NCBI RefSeq assembly: GCF_002155915.1
Contig: NZ_MUME01000088.1
Span: forward strand, 1 to 56,931
From: Streptomyces thermovulgaris
GTDB taxonomy: Bacteria > Actinomycetota > Actinomycetes > Streptomycetales > Streptomycetaceae
Length of the DNA: 56,931 bases
Direction: 5' to 3'
The notes beneath the pieces are model-generated. The model worked only from the letters and a program-made list of their open reading frames with translations, was not told the origin of the DNA and ran no database searches. Shown here in pieces: positions 8,417-16,652 of this stretch. The stretch's first letter is position 1. Every line of letters begins with the position of its first letter. The translations under genes were made by a program, and so were the position numbers.

Positions 8417-9100
8417 ATGTACGAACTCAGAGGCGTCACCAAGCGCTATGTCCGCGGCAAGGACGCCGTCCAGGCCCTCGACGGAATCGATCTGACCATC
8501 GGCGACGGCGACCGGCTGGTCGTCCAGGGCCCCACCGGCGGCGGCAAGTCGACCCTGCTGCAGATGCTGGGCGGGCTCGACCGGCCGACCTCTGGTGAAG
8601 TCGTCCTGGACGGCATCGATCTGGCCAGTCTGTCCGAGGCCCGGCTCACCCGGGTGCGCAGTGAGCACATCGGCTTCGTCTTCCAGTCCTTCAATCTGAT
8701 CCCGACGCTGACCGCGCAGGAGAACGTCGAGACCGCTCTCGTCCCGCTCGGCGTCAGGGCCGCCGAGCGCCGTGCCCGGGCCGCCGAGGCACTGGAGTCG
8801 GTCGGACTCGGCGAACGGCTCACGCATCTGCCGGGCGAGATGTCCGGCGGTCAGCAGCAGCGCGTCGCCATCGCCCGTGCCCTGGTCAAGCGGCCCAAGG
8901 TGCTGCTCGCCGACGAACCCACCGGAAACCTGGACGAGTCGACACGCGACGAGATCATGGACGTGCTCGAACGCATGTGGAAGGAGCACGGGTTGACGTT
9001 CGTGATGGTCACCCACGACTCCGCCCTCGCGCGGAAGGCGTCCCGCCTGGTGACGATCCGTCAGGGACGTATCACCGTCGAGGAGAACACGGGCGCGTAG
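8417..9100 (+). CDS. MacB/LolD-type ABC transporter ATP-binding protein
   Basis: A 227-residue nucleotide-binding subunit, presumably the partner of the preceding permease. Motifs in order are Walker A GPTGGGKST (a Gly for the more usual Ser), Q-loop in VFQSFNLIPTLTAQENV, signature MSGGQQQR, Walker B VLLADEPTGNLD and switch histidine in VMVTHD. The length and the NLIP-LTAQEN stretch are typical of the LolD/MacB group, which works mechanically across the membrane rather than through a channel. The intergenic spacer before it is C-rich and shows no clear promoter. Confidence 0.93.
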   Translation: MYELRGVTKRYVRGKDAVQALDGIDLTIGDGDRLVVQGPTGGGKSTLLQMLGGLDRPTSGEVVLDGIDLASLSEARLTRVRSEHIGFVFQSFNLIPTLTAQENVETALVPLGVRAAERRARAAEALESVGLGERLTHLPGEMSGGQQQRVAIARALVKRPKVLLADEPTGNLDESTRDEIMDVLERMWKEHGLTFVMVTHDSALARKASRLVTIRQGRITVEENTGA

Positions 9101-9197
9101 ACGTCCGCCCGGGGTGCATCCCGGACTTCCCGGTCTTTCCGGCCCTCTTCTGCGTCTCGTGCGGATCGCACATTTGACTGATTGTCATACCCCTTTG

Positions 9198-9226
9198 TTG
9201 AGCAGGTGATCACCCCCCGGCATACT
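9198..9226 (+). promoter_or_regulatory. Candidate promoter of the S8 peptidase gene
   Basis: TTGAGC (9198-9203) and CATACT (9221-9226) are separated by 17 bp, a fair match to a housekeeping promoter. It would leave a leader of roughly 90 bases before the start at 9322. Confidence 0.45.
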
Positions 9227-9321
9227 GCAGAGGCCGGGGGGATCTGCGTGCACTTGTGCGAGGCTTCCCCCGGTCGGGTGAACAGGGGATTCACCCGGTC
9301 ATTGATATCCCAGGGGGATTC

Positions 9322-12300
9322 TTGCGCAGACAAGTGAACAAGGCGCGCGCGGCCACCATTGCCGCCGCGACAGCCGTAGTCCTCGCCGCGGGTCTGACCA
9401 GCCCGGCTTCGGCAGGACCCGAGCAGCGCTCGTCCGACGCCGCCCGGCTCACCGCCCACCGCGACATCACCCTCATCACCGGCGACCGGGTCACCGTGGA
9501 CGCCAAGGGGAACGTGGTCGGCCTGAAGCGGGCCAAGGGGCGCGCGCACATACCCGTGAAGGTCCGCAGGTCCGGCGGACACACCTATGTCGTGCCGGCC
9601 GACGCGGCCCGTCTGATCGCCTCCGGCACGCTGGACCGACGTCTGTTCGACATCACCGAGCTGAACAAGTCGGCCACCCGGCGGTCGTTCAAGAACGGCC
9701 TGAAGGTCATCGTCGGCTACAAGGGCGCCGCCACCGGCACGCGGGCCGACGTCCGCGAGGCCGGCACCCTGCGCCGCACTCTCAGGACGCTGAACGCCGA
9801 CGCGGTGCAGACCCCGGTGAAGGACACGCCCGAGCTGTGGAAAGCGCTCACCGACGGGAACAGGACCGCCGCCGGTGTCGCCCACGTCTGGCTCGACGGC
9901 GTCCGCAGGGTCAGCCTCGACAAGTCCGTGCCGCAGATCGGCGCCCCCGCCGCCCAGAAGGCCGGCTACACCGGCAAGGGCGTGAAGATCGCCGTCCTGG
10001 ACACCGGGGTCGACGCCACCCACCCCGACCTGAAGGGCCAGGTCGTGGCGGCGAAGGACTTCGCCGCGACGAACAGCACCACCGACCGCCACGGCCACGG
10101 CACCCATGTCGCCTCCACCGCGGCGGGCACCGGCGCCAAGTCGGGCGGCAAGTACAAGGGCGTGGCGCCCGACGCGAAGATCCTCAACGGCAAGGTCCTC
10201 GACGACTCCGGCTACGGCGACGACTCCGGCATCCTCGCCGGCATGGAGTGGGCCGCCCAGCAGGGCGCCGACATCGTCAACCTCAGCCTCGGCGGCCTGG
10301 ACACGCCCGGGATCGACCCGCTGGAGGCGGCGGTCAACAAGCTCTCCGCCGAGAAGGACGTCCTCTTCACGATCGCCGCCGGCAACGAGGGCCCGGAGTC
10401 GATCGGTTCGCCCGGCAGCGCGGACGCCGCCCTCACCGTCGGCGCCGTCGACAAGAAGGACGAGCTCGCCGACTTCTCCTCCACCGGCCCGCGCGTCGGC
10501 GACAGCGCGGTCAAGCCCGATGTCACCGCGCCCGGTGTCGCCATCACCGCCGCCGCGGCCAAGAACAGCCTCATCGGCCAGGAGATCGGCGAGAACCCGG
10601 CCGGGTACTTCGCCATCGACGGCACGTCCATGGCGACCCCGCACGTCGCCGGTGCCGCCGCCCTCCTCAAGCAGCAGCACCCCGACTGGGGCTACGCCGA
10701 GCTCAAGGGCGCGCTGACCGGCTCCGCCAAGGGCGGCCCGTACACCGCGTTCCAGCAGGGCGCCGGCCGCATCGCCGTCGACCGGGCGATCCGGCAGACC
10801 GTGATCGCCGACCCGGTGTCGGTGAGCTTCGGCACCCAGGCCTGGCCGCACACCGACGACAAGCCGGTCACCAAGCAGCTGACCTACCGCAACCTCGGCA
10901 CCGAGGACGTCACGCTCACCCTGGACCTGACGGCCACCAACCCCCGGGGAGAGGCGGCCCCGTCCGGCTTCTTCACGCTCGGCGCGACCGAGGTGACCGT
11001 CCCGGCCGGCGGCAAGGCCTCCGTGGACCTGACCGTCGACACCCGGCTGGGCGGCACCCTGGACGGCGCCTACTCGGCGTACGTCACGGCGACCGGCGGC
11101 GGGCACAGCGTCCGCACGGCCGCGGCCGTGAACCGCGAGGTCGAGTCCTACGACGTCACCGTCAAGCACATCGGCCGCGACGGCAAGCCCGCCGCCGACC
11201 ACGACACCACCCTGTACGGCTACTCCGGCCTCGGCGAGAGCCGCTTCTACCCGGTGGCCCCCTCCGGCTCCGGCACGACGACCGTGCGCGTGCCCAAGGG
11301 CACGTACCTGCTGGAGTCCTGGATCGTGAAGGACTCCCAGAGCTACAAGGGCGGCCTGGACTGGCTGGTCCAGCCGAAGCTCAGCGTGACCAGGAACCTC
11401 ACGCTGACCATCGACGCCCGGACCGCCAAGGCGGCCAGCATCACCGTGCCGGACAAGTCCGCGCGGCAGCAGTCGGCGCTGATCAGCTACTACTACCAGC
11501 CGGCGGAATTCGGCGCCGGTGTCTACGCCGACCGCTGGTCCGACCTGCGCACCGGATCCCTCGGCGGGGACGTCAGCGGACTGACCCAGCTCTGGAACGG
11601 CCAGTGGACCAAGGGCGCGAGCACCGAGTACAACGTGGTGACCACCGCCAAGGTCAAGCGGTTCCAGGGCGGCAAGACGCGCCACTACACGGCACGTGAA
11701 CTCGCCACGGTGAAGGTCGCCATGGCCGCGGGCGGCTCCCGCAAGACCGGCGGCGTCACCACGTACGGCTTCCTCCCCGAGGACTTCGTCATCGGCTTCC
11801 CGATCGAGCAGAAGCTGCCGGGCACGCGCACACTGCGCCTGTCGACGGGCCACGGCATCCAGTGGTCGATGGACGTGGACCAGTACGGCGGCCGTGACCG
11901 CGACGGCTTCCCGGTCGTCGAGGCGTCCTACACGCTCGGCGCGCCGCAGACCTTCAAGGGCGGCAAGACCTACACCAAGACCTTCAACAGGGCGGTGTTC
12001 GGTCCGCGTCTGGGCCGGGACCACGGCCTGTTCCGGGACGGCAACGAGATCTACGGCTCGCTGCCGGTGTTCGCCGACTCCGCCGGACACGCCGGCTACT
12101 CGGAGATCACCTCGGCGAAGACGACCCTCTACCGCAACAACAAGAAGGTCGGCTCCAACAGCGACCCGCTGACCGGGGACTCCTTCACCGTCCCCGCGGG
12201 TGACGCCGCGTACAAGCTGACCGCTTCGGTCACCCGCAGCGCGAAGATCGCCAACGCCTCCACGCGCATCGACGCGACCTGGACCTTCCGTTCCAAGAAG

Positions 12301-12621
12301 TCGTCCCGCACCACCCAGCTCCCGGCCTCCTCGGCCCGCTTCAAGGCCACCACCGGCACGGACAACCGTGTCAAGGCGGGCAAGAAGACGACCTTCCCGG
12401 TCACCGTCGAGGGCGCCGCCGCGGGCAAGAACCTCAAGTCGCTGTCCGTCTGGGTGTCGTACGACAACGGCAAGACCTGGAAGAAGGTCACCGTCAAGAA
12501 GGGCAGGATCACCGTCAAGAACCCGGCGAAGGGCAAGGGCGTCTCCTACCGCGCCAAGATCGTCGACAAGAAGGGCAACACCTCGACGATCTCGATTTAC
12601 AACGCGTACTACGGCAAGTGA
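9322..12621 (+). CDS. Secreted subtilisin-family (S8) serine peptidase
   Basis: A secreted 1099-residue protease. The N-terminus has a signal peptide ending near SPASA. A propeptide-like region (about 30-210) precedes the S8 domain (about 215-480), whose triad is Asp227 (AVLDTGVD), His259 (HGHGTHVAS) and Ser436 (GTSMATPHVAG), with oxyanion Asn355 (AAGNEGP). About 600 further residues look like Ig/jelly-roll beta domains and end near AYYGK. The TTG at 9322 follows GGGGGA closely and puts the signal peptide at the N-terminus. A GTG at 9256 would add 22 residues, so the start is uncertain. It stands alone between a promoter and a strong terminator. Confidence 0.92.
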   Translation: MRRQVNKARAATIAAATAVVLAAGLTSPASAGPEQRSSDAARLTAHRDITLITGDRVTVDAKGNVVGLKRAKGRAHIPVKVRRSGGHTYVVPADAARLIASGTLDRRLFDITELNKSATRRSFKNGLKVIVGYKGAATGTRADVREAGTLRRTLRTLNADAVQTPVKDTPELWKALTDGNRTAAGVAHVWLDGVRRVSLDKSVPQIGAPAAQKAGYTGKGVKIAVLDTGVDATHPDLKGQVVAAKDFAATNSTTDRHGHGTHVASTAAGTGAKSGGKYKGVAPDAKILNGKVLDDSGYGDDSGILAGMEWAAQQGADIVNLSLGGLDTPGIDPLEAAVNKLSAEKDVLFTIAAGNEGPESIGSPGSADAALTVGAVDKKDELADFSSTGPRVGDSAVKPDVTAPGVAITAAAAKNSLIGQEIGENPAGYFAIDGTSMATPHVAGAAALLKQQHPDWGYAELKGALTGSAKGGPYTAFQQGAGRIAVDRAIRQTVIADPVSVSFGTQAWPHTDDKPVTKQLTYRNLGTEDVTLTLDLTATNPRGEAAPSGFFTLGATEVTVPAGGKASVDLTVDTRLGGTLDGAYSAYVTATGGGHSVRTAAAVNREVESYDVTVKHIGRDGKPAADHDTTLYGYSGLGESRFYPVAPSGSGTTTVRVPKGTYLLESWIVKDSQSYKGGLDWLVQPKLSVTRNLTLTIDARTAKAASITVPDKSARQQSALISYYYQPAEFGAGVYADRWSDLRTGSLGGDVSGLTQLWNGQWTKGASTEYNVVTTAKVKRFQGGKTRHYTARELATVKVAMAAGGSRKTGGVTTYGFLPEDFVIGFPIEQKLPGTRTLRLSTGHGIQWSMDVDQYGGRDRDGFPVVEASYTLGAPQTFKGGKTYTKTFNRAVFGPRLGRDHGLFRDGNEIYGSLPVFADSAGHAGYSEITSAKTTLYRNNKKVGSNSDPLTGDSFTVPAGDAAYKLTASVTRSAKIANASTRIDATWTFRSKKSSRTTQLPASSARFKATTGTDNRVKAGKKTTFPVTVEGAAAGKNLKSLSVWVSYDNGKTWKKVTVKKGRITVKNPAKGKGVSYRAKIVDKKGNTSTISIYNAYYGK

Positions 12622-12666
12622 GCCGAGCCGCGAAGTCCGGCGCGACGCGAGCCGGTGACGGATGAC

Positions 12667-12705
12667 GGACGGCCCGCCCGAAGCCCCGCTTCGGGCGGGC
12701 CGTCC
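12667..12705. terminator. Strong 18-bp hairpin terminator
   Basis: An 18-bp perfect stem (12667-12684 with 12688-12705) and a CCC loop lie 45 bases after the peptidase stop and before the convergent DUF4304-like gene, so it can serve both. Confidence 0.88.
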
Positions 12706-12758
12706 CCGTCCGGTCCGTCCGCGGAGCGGGCCGTGCCCCGGGCGTACCGGGTCCGTGG

Positions 12759-13214
12759 CTACGGAAGAGCCGCCAGGGCGCGGTGCAGATGGGGCACGGC
12801 ACAGTCCGTGATCGCCGTGCAGACGTCCGTCGCACAGGGCTCCGCCAGCTCCTCGACGGAGCCCTCCCCGGCCTCGAAGCCCCACCAGACGTCGGACCCG
12901 GAGGGAAGCAGGAGGCCGATCCGGACCATCTCGCCCCTGGAGCCGTGGTGCACATTCGGGTTCGGCCGCCCCGGGAGCCACGACGCCTCCTCGCGGGCGC
13001 GCTCCCAGGCCGCCTTGCCGATCACCGAGAGATTGACGGTGAACCGCACGCTTCTCGCGGTGTTGCCCCGGGACTTCTGGAAGCCCAGCTGGGCCCAGGC
13101 CTTCTCGCGCGGCAGCTCGTACCGCTGACCGGACCCCTGGAAACCCAGCGCACGCAGGTGCGGCGCGATCCGGGCGCGCATCGCGTACGCGTAGACGGCA
13201 GCAGCCGTGACCAT
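12759..13214 (-). CDS. DUF4304-like protein
   Basis: A soluble 151-residue protein. Features that recall DUF4304 are the N-terminal HLRALGFQGSGQRYEL, a GFQKSRGNTARSVRFTVNLSV core and a late DVWWGFEAG. Function is unknown for the family, whose members are often stand-alone or sit near toxin-immunity genes; none are seen here. The ATG at 13214 was preferred to longer starts because GGAGG lies about ten bases before it. Confidence 0.7.
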   Translation of the reverse strand: MVTAAAVYAYAMRARIAPHLRALGFQGSGQRYELPREKAWAQLGFQKSRGNTARSVRFTVNLSVIGKAAWERAREEASWLPGRPNPNVHHGSRGEMVRIGLLLPSGSDVWWGFEAGEGSVEELAEPCATDVCTAITDCAVPHLHRALAALP

Positions 13215-13411
13215 GGTGGGTGTTCGTCCTCCGCCTCGGCGATGTCGGCGGGGCACCTTGCACGGCACCTGTGACAGCGGGCGGCCGCGCACGGCCGCGG
13301 ACGGTCGTGCACGACCTGGACGGTCGTCCGCGGCCGCGGCGGGAACACGACGGGCGGACACGGGCACGCACAAACCCGCGGCCCACGGCGCCGGCCGGCC
13401 CGGAAAGCGGC

Positions 13412-14689
13412 TCAGAGCCGGCTGTACGTCTCGATGTCCTCGGTGAACTCCTCGATCGCCTGCGGGGTCAGCGTCGGCCGGGTGTCGGCGATGGCGCCCA
13501 GATAGTCCTCGGTGGTGGCCGGCCGGCCCTCGCGGCGCGTGACCTCGCGCTCGAACGCCGCCTGTGCGCCCTTGCGGGCCGCGAACCCGATGTCGGCCGG
13601 CGTGAACAGCTCACTGGCCTCGACCAGCCGGTCGAGGTCGACCGTGGCGGCGGCGTCCCCGAGGTAACGGCTCCAGATCGCCCTGCGGGCGGCCGGGTCC
13701 GGGGGCCCGATGGGGATGACGTAGTCGAACCGGCCCGGCCGCAGGAAGGCGGGGTCGAGGGAACGGACCGAGTTGGTGGCGCACACCAGCAGCCGCGCGT
13801 CCCGCTCACGGAAGACGGGGATGAGCTTGAGCAGCTCGTTGGTCACCCCGTGCCCGGGGTCGACCGCCTTCCCGGACCGCACGGCGGCGATCTCCTCGAC
13901 CTCGTCGATGAAGAGCAGCACCGAGTCCAGTTCCGCCAGCTCCGCGAAGGTCTCCCGCAGGGCCGCGGCCAGCCCCTCGCCCGTGTCGGCGGCGAGCCGG
14001 GACGGGAAGATCTCCACGAACGGCCAGTCCAGCCGGGAGGCGACCGCCTGGGCGAAACTGGTCTTCCCCGTGCCGGGCGGGCCGAACAGGATGATCGCCT
14101 TGGGCGGTACGACACCGTAGCGGTCGGCCAGCTCCGGCTCCGTCAGCGGAAGCACCACACGGCGCTCGACGACCTGCTTCTCCCGCTCCATGCCCGCCAT
14201 GGCGTCCCAGAGCCCCTGGGGCAGCATGCGACCGCCCAGCGTCGCGAGGACGTCGACCTTGGCGGCGCCGGCCGGTTCGAATTTCTCGTAGTAGGTCAGG
14301 TCGTCACGCAGCCGGTAGCCGGAGTTCTCCAGGGCCTTCGTCCCGGCGGCGCCCGCGGGCAGCAGCGCGCTGATGTGCCGCACGCCCAGGGCCCTCAGCC
14401 GCCGCTCCAGATCGCCGAGCAGCGCACTGCCGATCCCGCGCTCGCGCCAGCGGGAGGCGAGCGCGATCAGAAGAATCCAGCCCCGCTTGCCGTGCGCCTG
14501 GGCCACGGCCATGCCCACCAGCTCGTCCCCGACCGTCGCGACCACCGCCGGCTGACCGGCCCTGGCCGCGGCCATCACCTCGGAGACCGGGAACACGGGA
14601 TCCTCGCCGATCAGACGGCTCTGGTCCCAGATCTGGATGGCCTGGTCGAGATCGTCGTCGTGATAGTCCCGCAGATGCCATACGGGCAT
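13412..14689 (-). CDS. GNAT acetyltransferase-AAA+ ATPase fusion
   Basis: A 425-residue two-domain protein. Residues about 1-150 form a GNAT acetyltransferase (WRERGIGSALLGDLERRL is the acetyl-CoA loop). Residues about 195-330 form a classic AAA+ ATPase: Walker A GPPGTGKTS at 203-211, Walker B LLFIDEVEE, sensor 1 in CATNSVRSLDPA and arginine-finger segment LRPGRFD, then the helical lid. The pairing suggests ATP-driven remodelling of a partner coupled to acetylation; the target is unknown. From memory, databases hold other proteins of this fused type. The ATG at 14689 gives a normal GNAT start. It may be preceded in one transcript by the small frame at 14700-14972. Confidence 0.88.
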   Translation of the reverse strand: MPVWHLRDYHDDDLDQAIQIWDQSRLIGEDPVFPVSEVMAAARAGQPAVVATVGDELVGMAVAQAHGKRGWILLIALASRWRERGIGSALLGDLERRLRALGVRHISALLPAGAAGTKALENSGYRLRDDLTYYEKFEPAGAAKVDVLATLGGRMLPQGLWDAMAGMEREKQVVERRVVLPLTEPELADRYGVVPPKAIILFGPPGTGKTSFAQAVASRLDWPFVEIFPSRLAADTGEGLAAALRETFAELAELDSVLLFIDEVEEIAAVRSGKAVDPGHGVTNELLKLIPVFRERDARLLVCATNSVRSLDPAFLRPGRFDYVIPIGPPDPAARRAIWSRYLGDAAATVDLDRLVEASELFTPADIGFAARKGAQAAFEREVTRREGRPATTEDYLGAIADTRPTLTPQAIEEFTEDIETYSRL

Positions 14690-14699
14690 CGGCACCACC

Positions 14700-14972
14700 T
14701 CACCCGACCCGGGAGCCCCATTGTCTCCCGCTGAAACACCGAACGGCGAACCCTGGAACCGCCGCTCCCGGCCGCCCGCCGGGACGTGCGGCCTGCCGCC
14801 GCATCGACGACACAAGTGACGACACCGGGGGTGAGGGGGCCGGGGCCGCCCACGGCGGAGCCCGAAAGAAGAGCCCCGTCCGATGCCCGCGCAGCGTCAG
14901 GGCCGCATCGATCGCCTCCAGGGCGCGGACCCAACCGAGCACGCGGTCCCGCGCGGCCTCCACCCGGTCCAT
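14700..14972 (-). CDS. Possible small protein with strong ribosome site
   Basis: A 90-codon frame opening at the ATG at 14972, which is preceded by GGGGGAGGA six bases away, a far better signal than chance shadows usually have. Residues 1-38 (MDRVEAARDRVLGWVRALEA onward) look like a real amphipathic helix region. The remainder is Pro/Arg/Gly-rich and could be read-through of a frame broken by an indel. It ends ten bases before the GNAT-AAA start, so it could be co-transcribed. It could also be an upstream regulatory frame or chance. Confidence 0.35.
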   Translation of the reverse strand: MDRVEAARDRVLGWVRALEAIDAALTLRGHRTGLFFRAPPWAAPAPSPPVSSLVSSMRRQAARPGGRPGAAVPGFAVRCFSGRQWGSRVG

Positions 14973-15017
14973 ACGGCGTCCTCCCCCTGAGCCCGTGGCG
15001 CGAGAGGTCGCTCCACG

Positions 15018-15030
15018 GGACCGCCGGTCC
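15018..15030. promoter_or_regulatory. GGACC-GCC-GGTCC palindrome, DevR/OsdR-like
   Basis: Perfect five-base arms around three bases lie about 145 bp upstream of the CBS-BON gene. The arms recall the GGGACC/GGTCCC cores bound by DevR/OsdR-type dormancy regulators, whose targets often include CBS and stress proteins. The match is short. Confidence 0.35.
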
Positions 15031-15175
15031 TCCCCGGCAGGACGAACGTCACTGGTCGCCGAAGCGGTGCGGTGATGTCATGGAAAGAAGGGGGCAAGGA
15101 AAAAGGGCATGGACGAGTGGTCGCGAAGGCCGCAGCGCAGCGTCGCGCCGTCGCGAAGCGGAGGAGGCCGATGCC

Positions 15176-15820
15176 ATGCTGCACCGCCGCACGGTCGGTG
15201 ACGTGATGACCGAGGAGGTCGTCACCCTCCGCCCCGATGCACCGTTCCACGAGATCGTCTCCCTGATGGACGCGAACGACGTCGCCGCGATCCCGGTCGT
15301 CGACGACGAGGGCGCCCCCGTCGGTGTCGTGTCCGCGTCCGACGTGCTGCGGCACGAGACCGGCATGCCCGATGCGCAGGGGCAGGACGGGGACGACGAG
15401 CACGCCTGGGGCAAGGCCCGGGCCCGGACCGCGAGCGCGCTCATGAGCAGCCCGGTCTTCACCGCCCGTGCCGACTGGACGATCCCCCGGGCCGCACGGG
15501 AGCTCCGCGACAGGCACGTCAAGCAACTGCCGGTCGTCGACGACCACGGGTTTCTGATCGGCATCGTCAGCCGCAGCGACCTGCTGAGCGTCTTCGTCCG
15601 CTCCGACGACGACATCCGCGACGAGGTCGAGCGGGAGGTGCTGGGACGCATCCTCGGCCTGGAGGAGGGCACCGTCGAGGTCGAGGTCCGGGAGGGCGCC
15701 GTCACCCTGCGGGGCGACGTTCCGGAACCGCGCCTCGTCCCGGTGGTCGTGGGCCTGTGCCAGGGCATCGACGGTGTCGTCGCCGTGGACGCCCGCCTCG
15801 AGGCGGTCCGGGCGGAGTAG
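15176..15820 (+). CDS. CBS-pair and BON domain protein
   Basis: A 214-residue cytosolic protein with two CBS motifs (about 1-62 and 80-145) forming a Bateman module that probably senses an adenine nucleotide, followed by a BON domain (about 148-214, EVEREVLGRILGL to the end). CBS repeats are marked by DVMTEEVVTLRPDAPFHEIV and VVDDEGAPVGVVSASDVL, then ALMSSPVFTARADW and VVDDHGFLIGIVSRSDLL. CBS-BON proteins are common stress or dormancy proteins of actinobacteria. GAGGAGG is spaced nine bases from the ATG at 15176. It appears monocistronic and is followed by the msrA remnant. Confidence 0.88.
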   Translation: MLHRRTVGDVMTEEVVTLRPDAPFHEIVSLMDANDVAAIPVVDDEGAPVGVVSASDVLRHETGMPDAQGQDGDDEHAWGKARARTASALMSSPVFTARADWTIPRAARELRDRHVKQLPVVDDHGFLIGIVSRSDLLSVFVRSDDDIRDEVEREVLGRILGLEEGTVEVEVREGAVTLRGDVPEPRLVPVVVGLCQGIDGVVAVDARLEAVRAE

Positions 15821-15908
15821 TCGCCGGAGTCTTCGGTGACTTCGCGCGCCGGAGCCATGCCCGCCGGGCACGAGGCTTCCCGGTTCGCTTCGAACGGGGT
15901 GGCCGGCT

Positions 15909-15990
15909 CGACCCCGGTGCCGCCCCGGGCCGCGGCAATCCGCCGGGTTCTTGCCGAGGTGCTGCTGGTGCCACCGTTCAAGGGGCGGGA
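15909..15990 (-). pseudogene. Decayed duplicate of the msrA 3' end
   Basis: The DNA matches the msrA 3' end at about 16689-16780: about 60 aligned bases from ACCCCGGTGCCGCCC to CTGCTGGTG differ at only a few sites, mostly transitions, plus a one-base insertion. After a gap of about 13 bases, AAGGGGCGG matches again. Read on the minus strand it gives HQQHLGKNPAD against [11 protein letters not shown] in MsrA, then falls out of frame. It lies directly behind the gene at 15978-16643 and overlaps its last codons. Confidence 0.75.
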
Positions 15991-16643
15991 GACGTCTTCG
16001 CGGCGTATGTGAGGAGGGCGGCGAAGCACAGCCACTCCAGCAGGTGGGTGTTCAGGGGCGTGTTGCCCGGGCGAAGGCGGCGCTGGATGCCGTCGACTGT
16101 GCCGGCCAGGACCTGGCGTGTTGCGCGGTCCATCCGCCCGGGATCTCTCAGGTACGACCTTGCGCAGGCGTCGAGGCAGGCGCGCAGGCCAGCGAGCTGT
16201 TGTGCCTGGGTGTCGTCGCACAGTGTCCTGTCCGGGAAGGGAAAACGCTGGAACGCCGCGTGACGGTTGGCCACGGCGGCGATGAGTCCCGGACGTGAGG
16301 GCGCTGTGTCGCCGGGCCAGGACAGACCGCGCAGGAACGCCGTGTCGACGGGCCGAGGGGTTCGCCGGCCGGCCGCCTTTTCCATGGAGCGGCGATCGGC
16401 GAGTGCCCGCACCTCTGCGAGCCGGACTTCGCGGCTGGCTTCCAGCGTGTCCAGCGCGCGGAGCATGGCTGCCGGATCCGTGCGCAGATCGGCGGAGGGG
16501 CAGGCTGTCGCAGCGAGGTAGGCCCAGGTCGCGTGGAAACCGAGCGGGCAGTAGTGCCCGACGGCACGTCTGAGGGCGGCGTACCGCCGGGCGAGTGGCA
16601 GCCGCTCGTCGCGGACCCTGCGTGCGTAGGTTCTGAAACCCAC
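15978..16643 (-). CDS. Unrecognised protein, probable insertion behind msrA
   Basis: A 221-residue, Arg- and Ala-rich, apparently soluble helical protein with no signal peptide or membrane segment. I do not recognise the family. Cysteines and tryptophans are scattered (HYCPLGFHATWAYLAATACP near the N-terminus, HLLEWLCFAALLTYAA near the end). The GTG at 16643 lies only nine bases after the msrA stop, so translation may be coupled; no good ribosome site is visible. Its third codon positions look less GC-rich than its neighbours'. Together with the flanking msrA repeat, this suggests horizontal gain. Confidence 0.65.
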   Translation of the reverse strand: MGFRTYARRVRDERLPLARRYAALRRAVGHYCPLGFHATWAYLAATACPSADLRTDPAAMLRALDTLEASREVRLAEVRALADRRSMEKAAGRRTPRPVDTAFLRGLSWPGDTAPSRPGLIAAVANRHAAFQRFPFPDRTLCDDTQAQQLAGLRACLDACARSYLRDPGRMDRATRQVLAGTVDGIQRRLRPGNTPLNTHLLEWLCFAALLTYAAKTSPAP

Positions 16644-16652
16644 TCGGAGCCG

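Larger units (their letters stand above)
14690..15175. other. Divergent 486-bp region before CBS-BON and GNAT-AAA genes
   Basis: The region holds a possible 90-codon minus-strand gene (14700-14972), a short GGACC palindrome at 15018-15030 and the GAGGAGG ribosome site of the CBS-BON gene at 15161-15167. Nothing else was recognised. Confidence 0.5.

Noticed and set aside
6760..9100. FtsE/FtsX cell-division pair
   Set aside because: The ABC pair is FtsX/MacB-like, but the large outer domain and Gly-rich loops do not fit FtsX, and permease precedes ATPase.
9061..13386. A 1441-codon minus-strand open frame opposite the S8 peptidase
   Set aside because: It is a shadow: high GC removes stops on the opposite strand. 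Its protein is a low-complexity Gly/Val/Arg/Asp mixture, while the plus strand has a full catalytic triad and signal peptide.
15978..16643. Insertion sequence or transposase at the msrA duplication
   Set aside because: The protein has no DDE or recombinase motif and no terminal inverted repeats were found; only the duplicated gene end suggests mobility.
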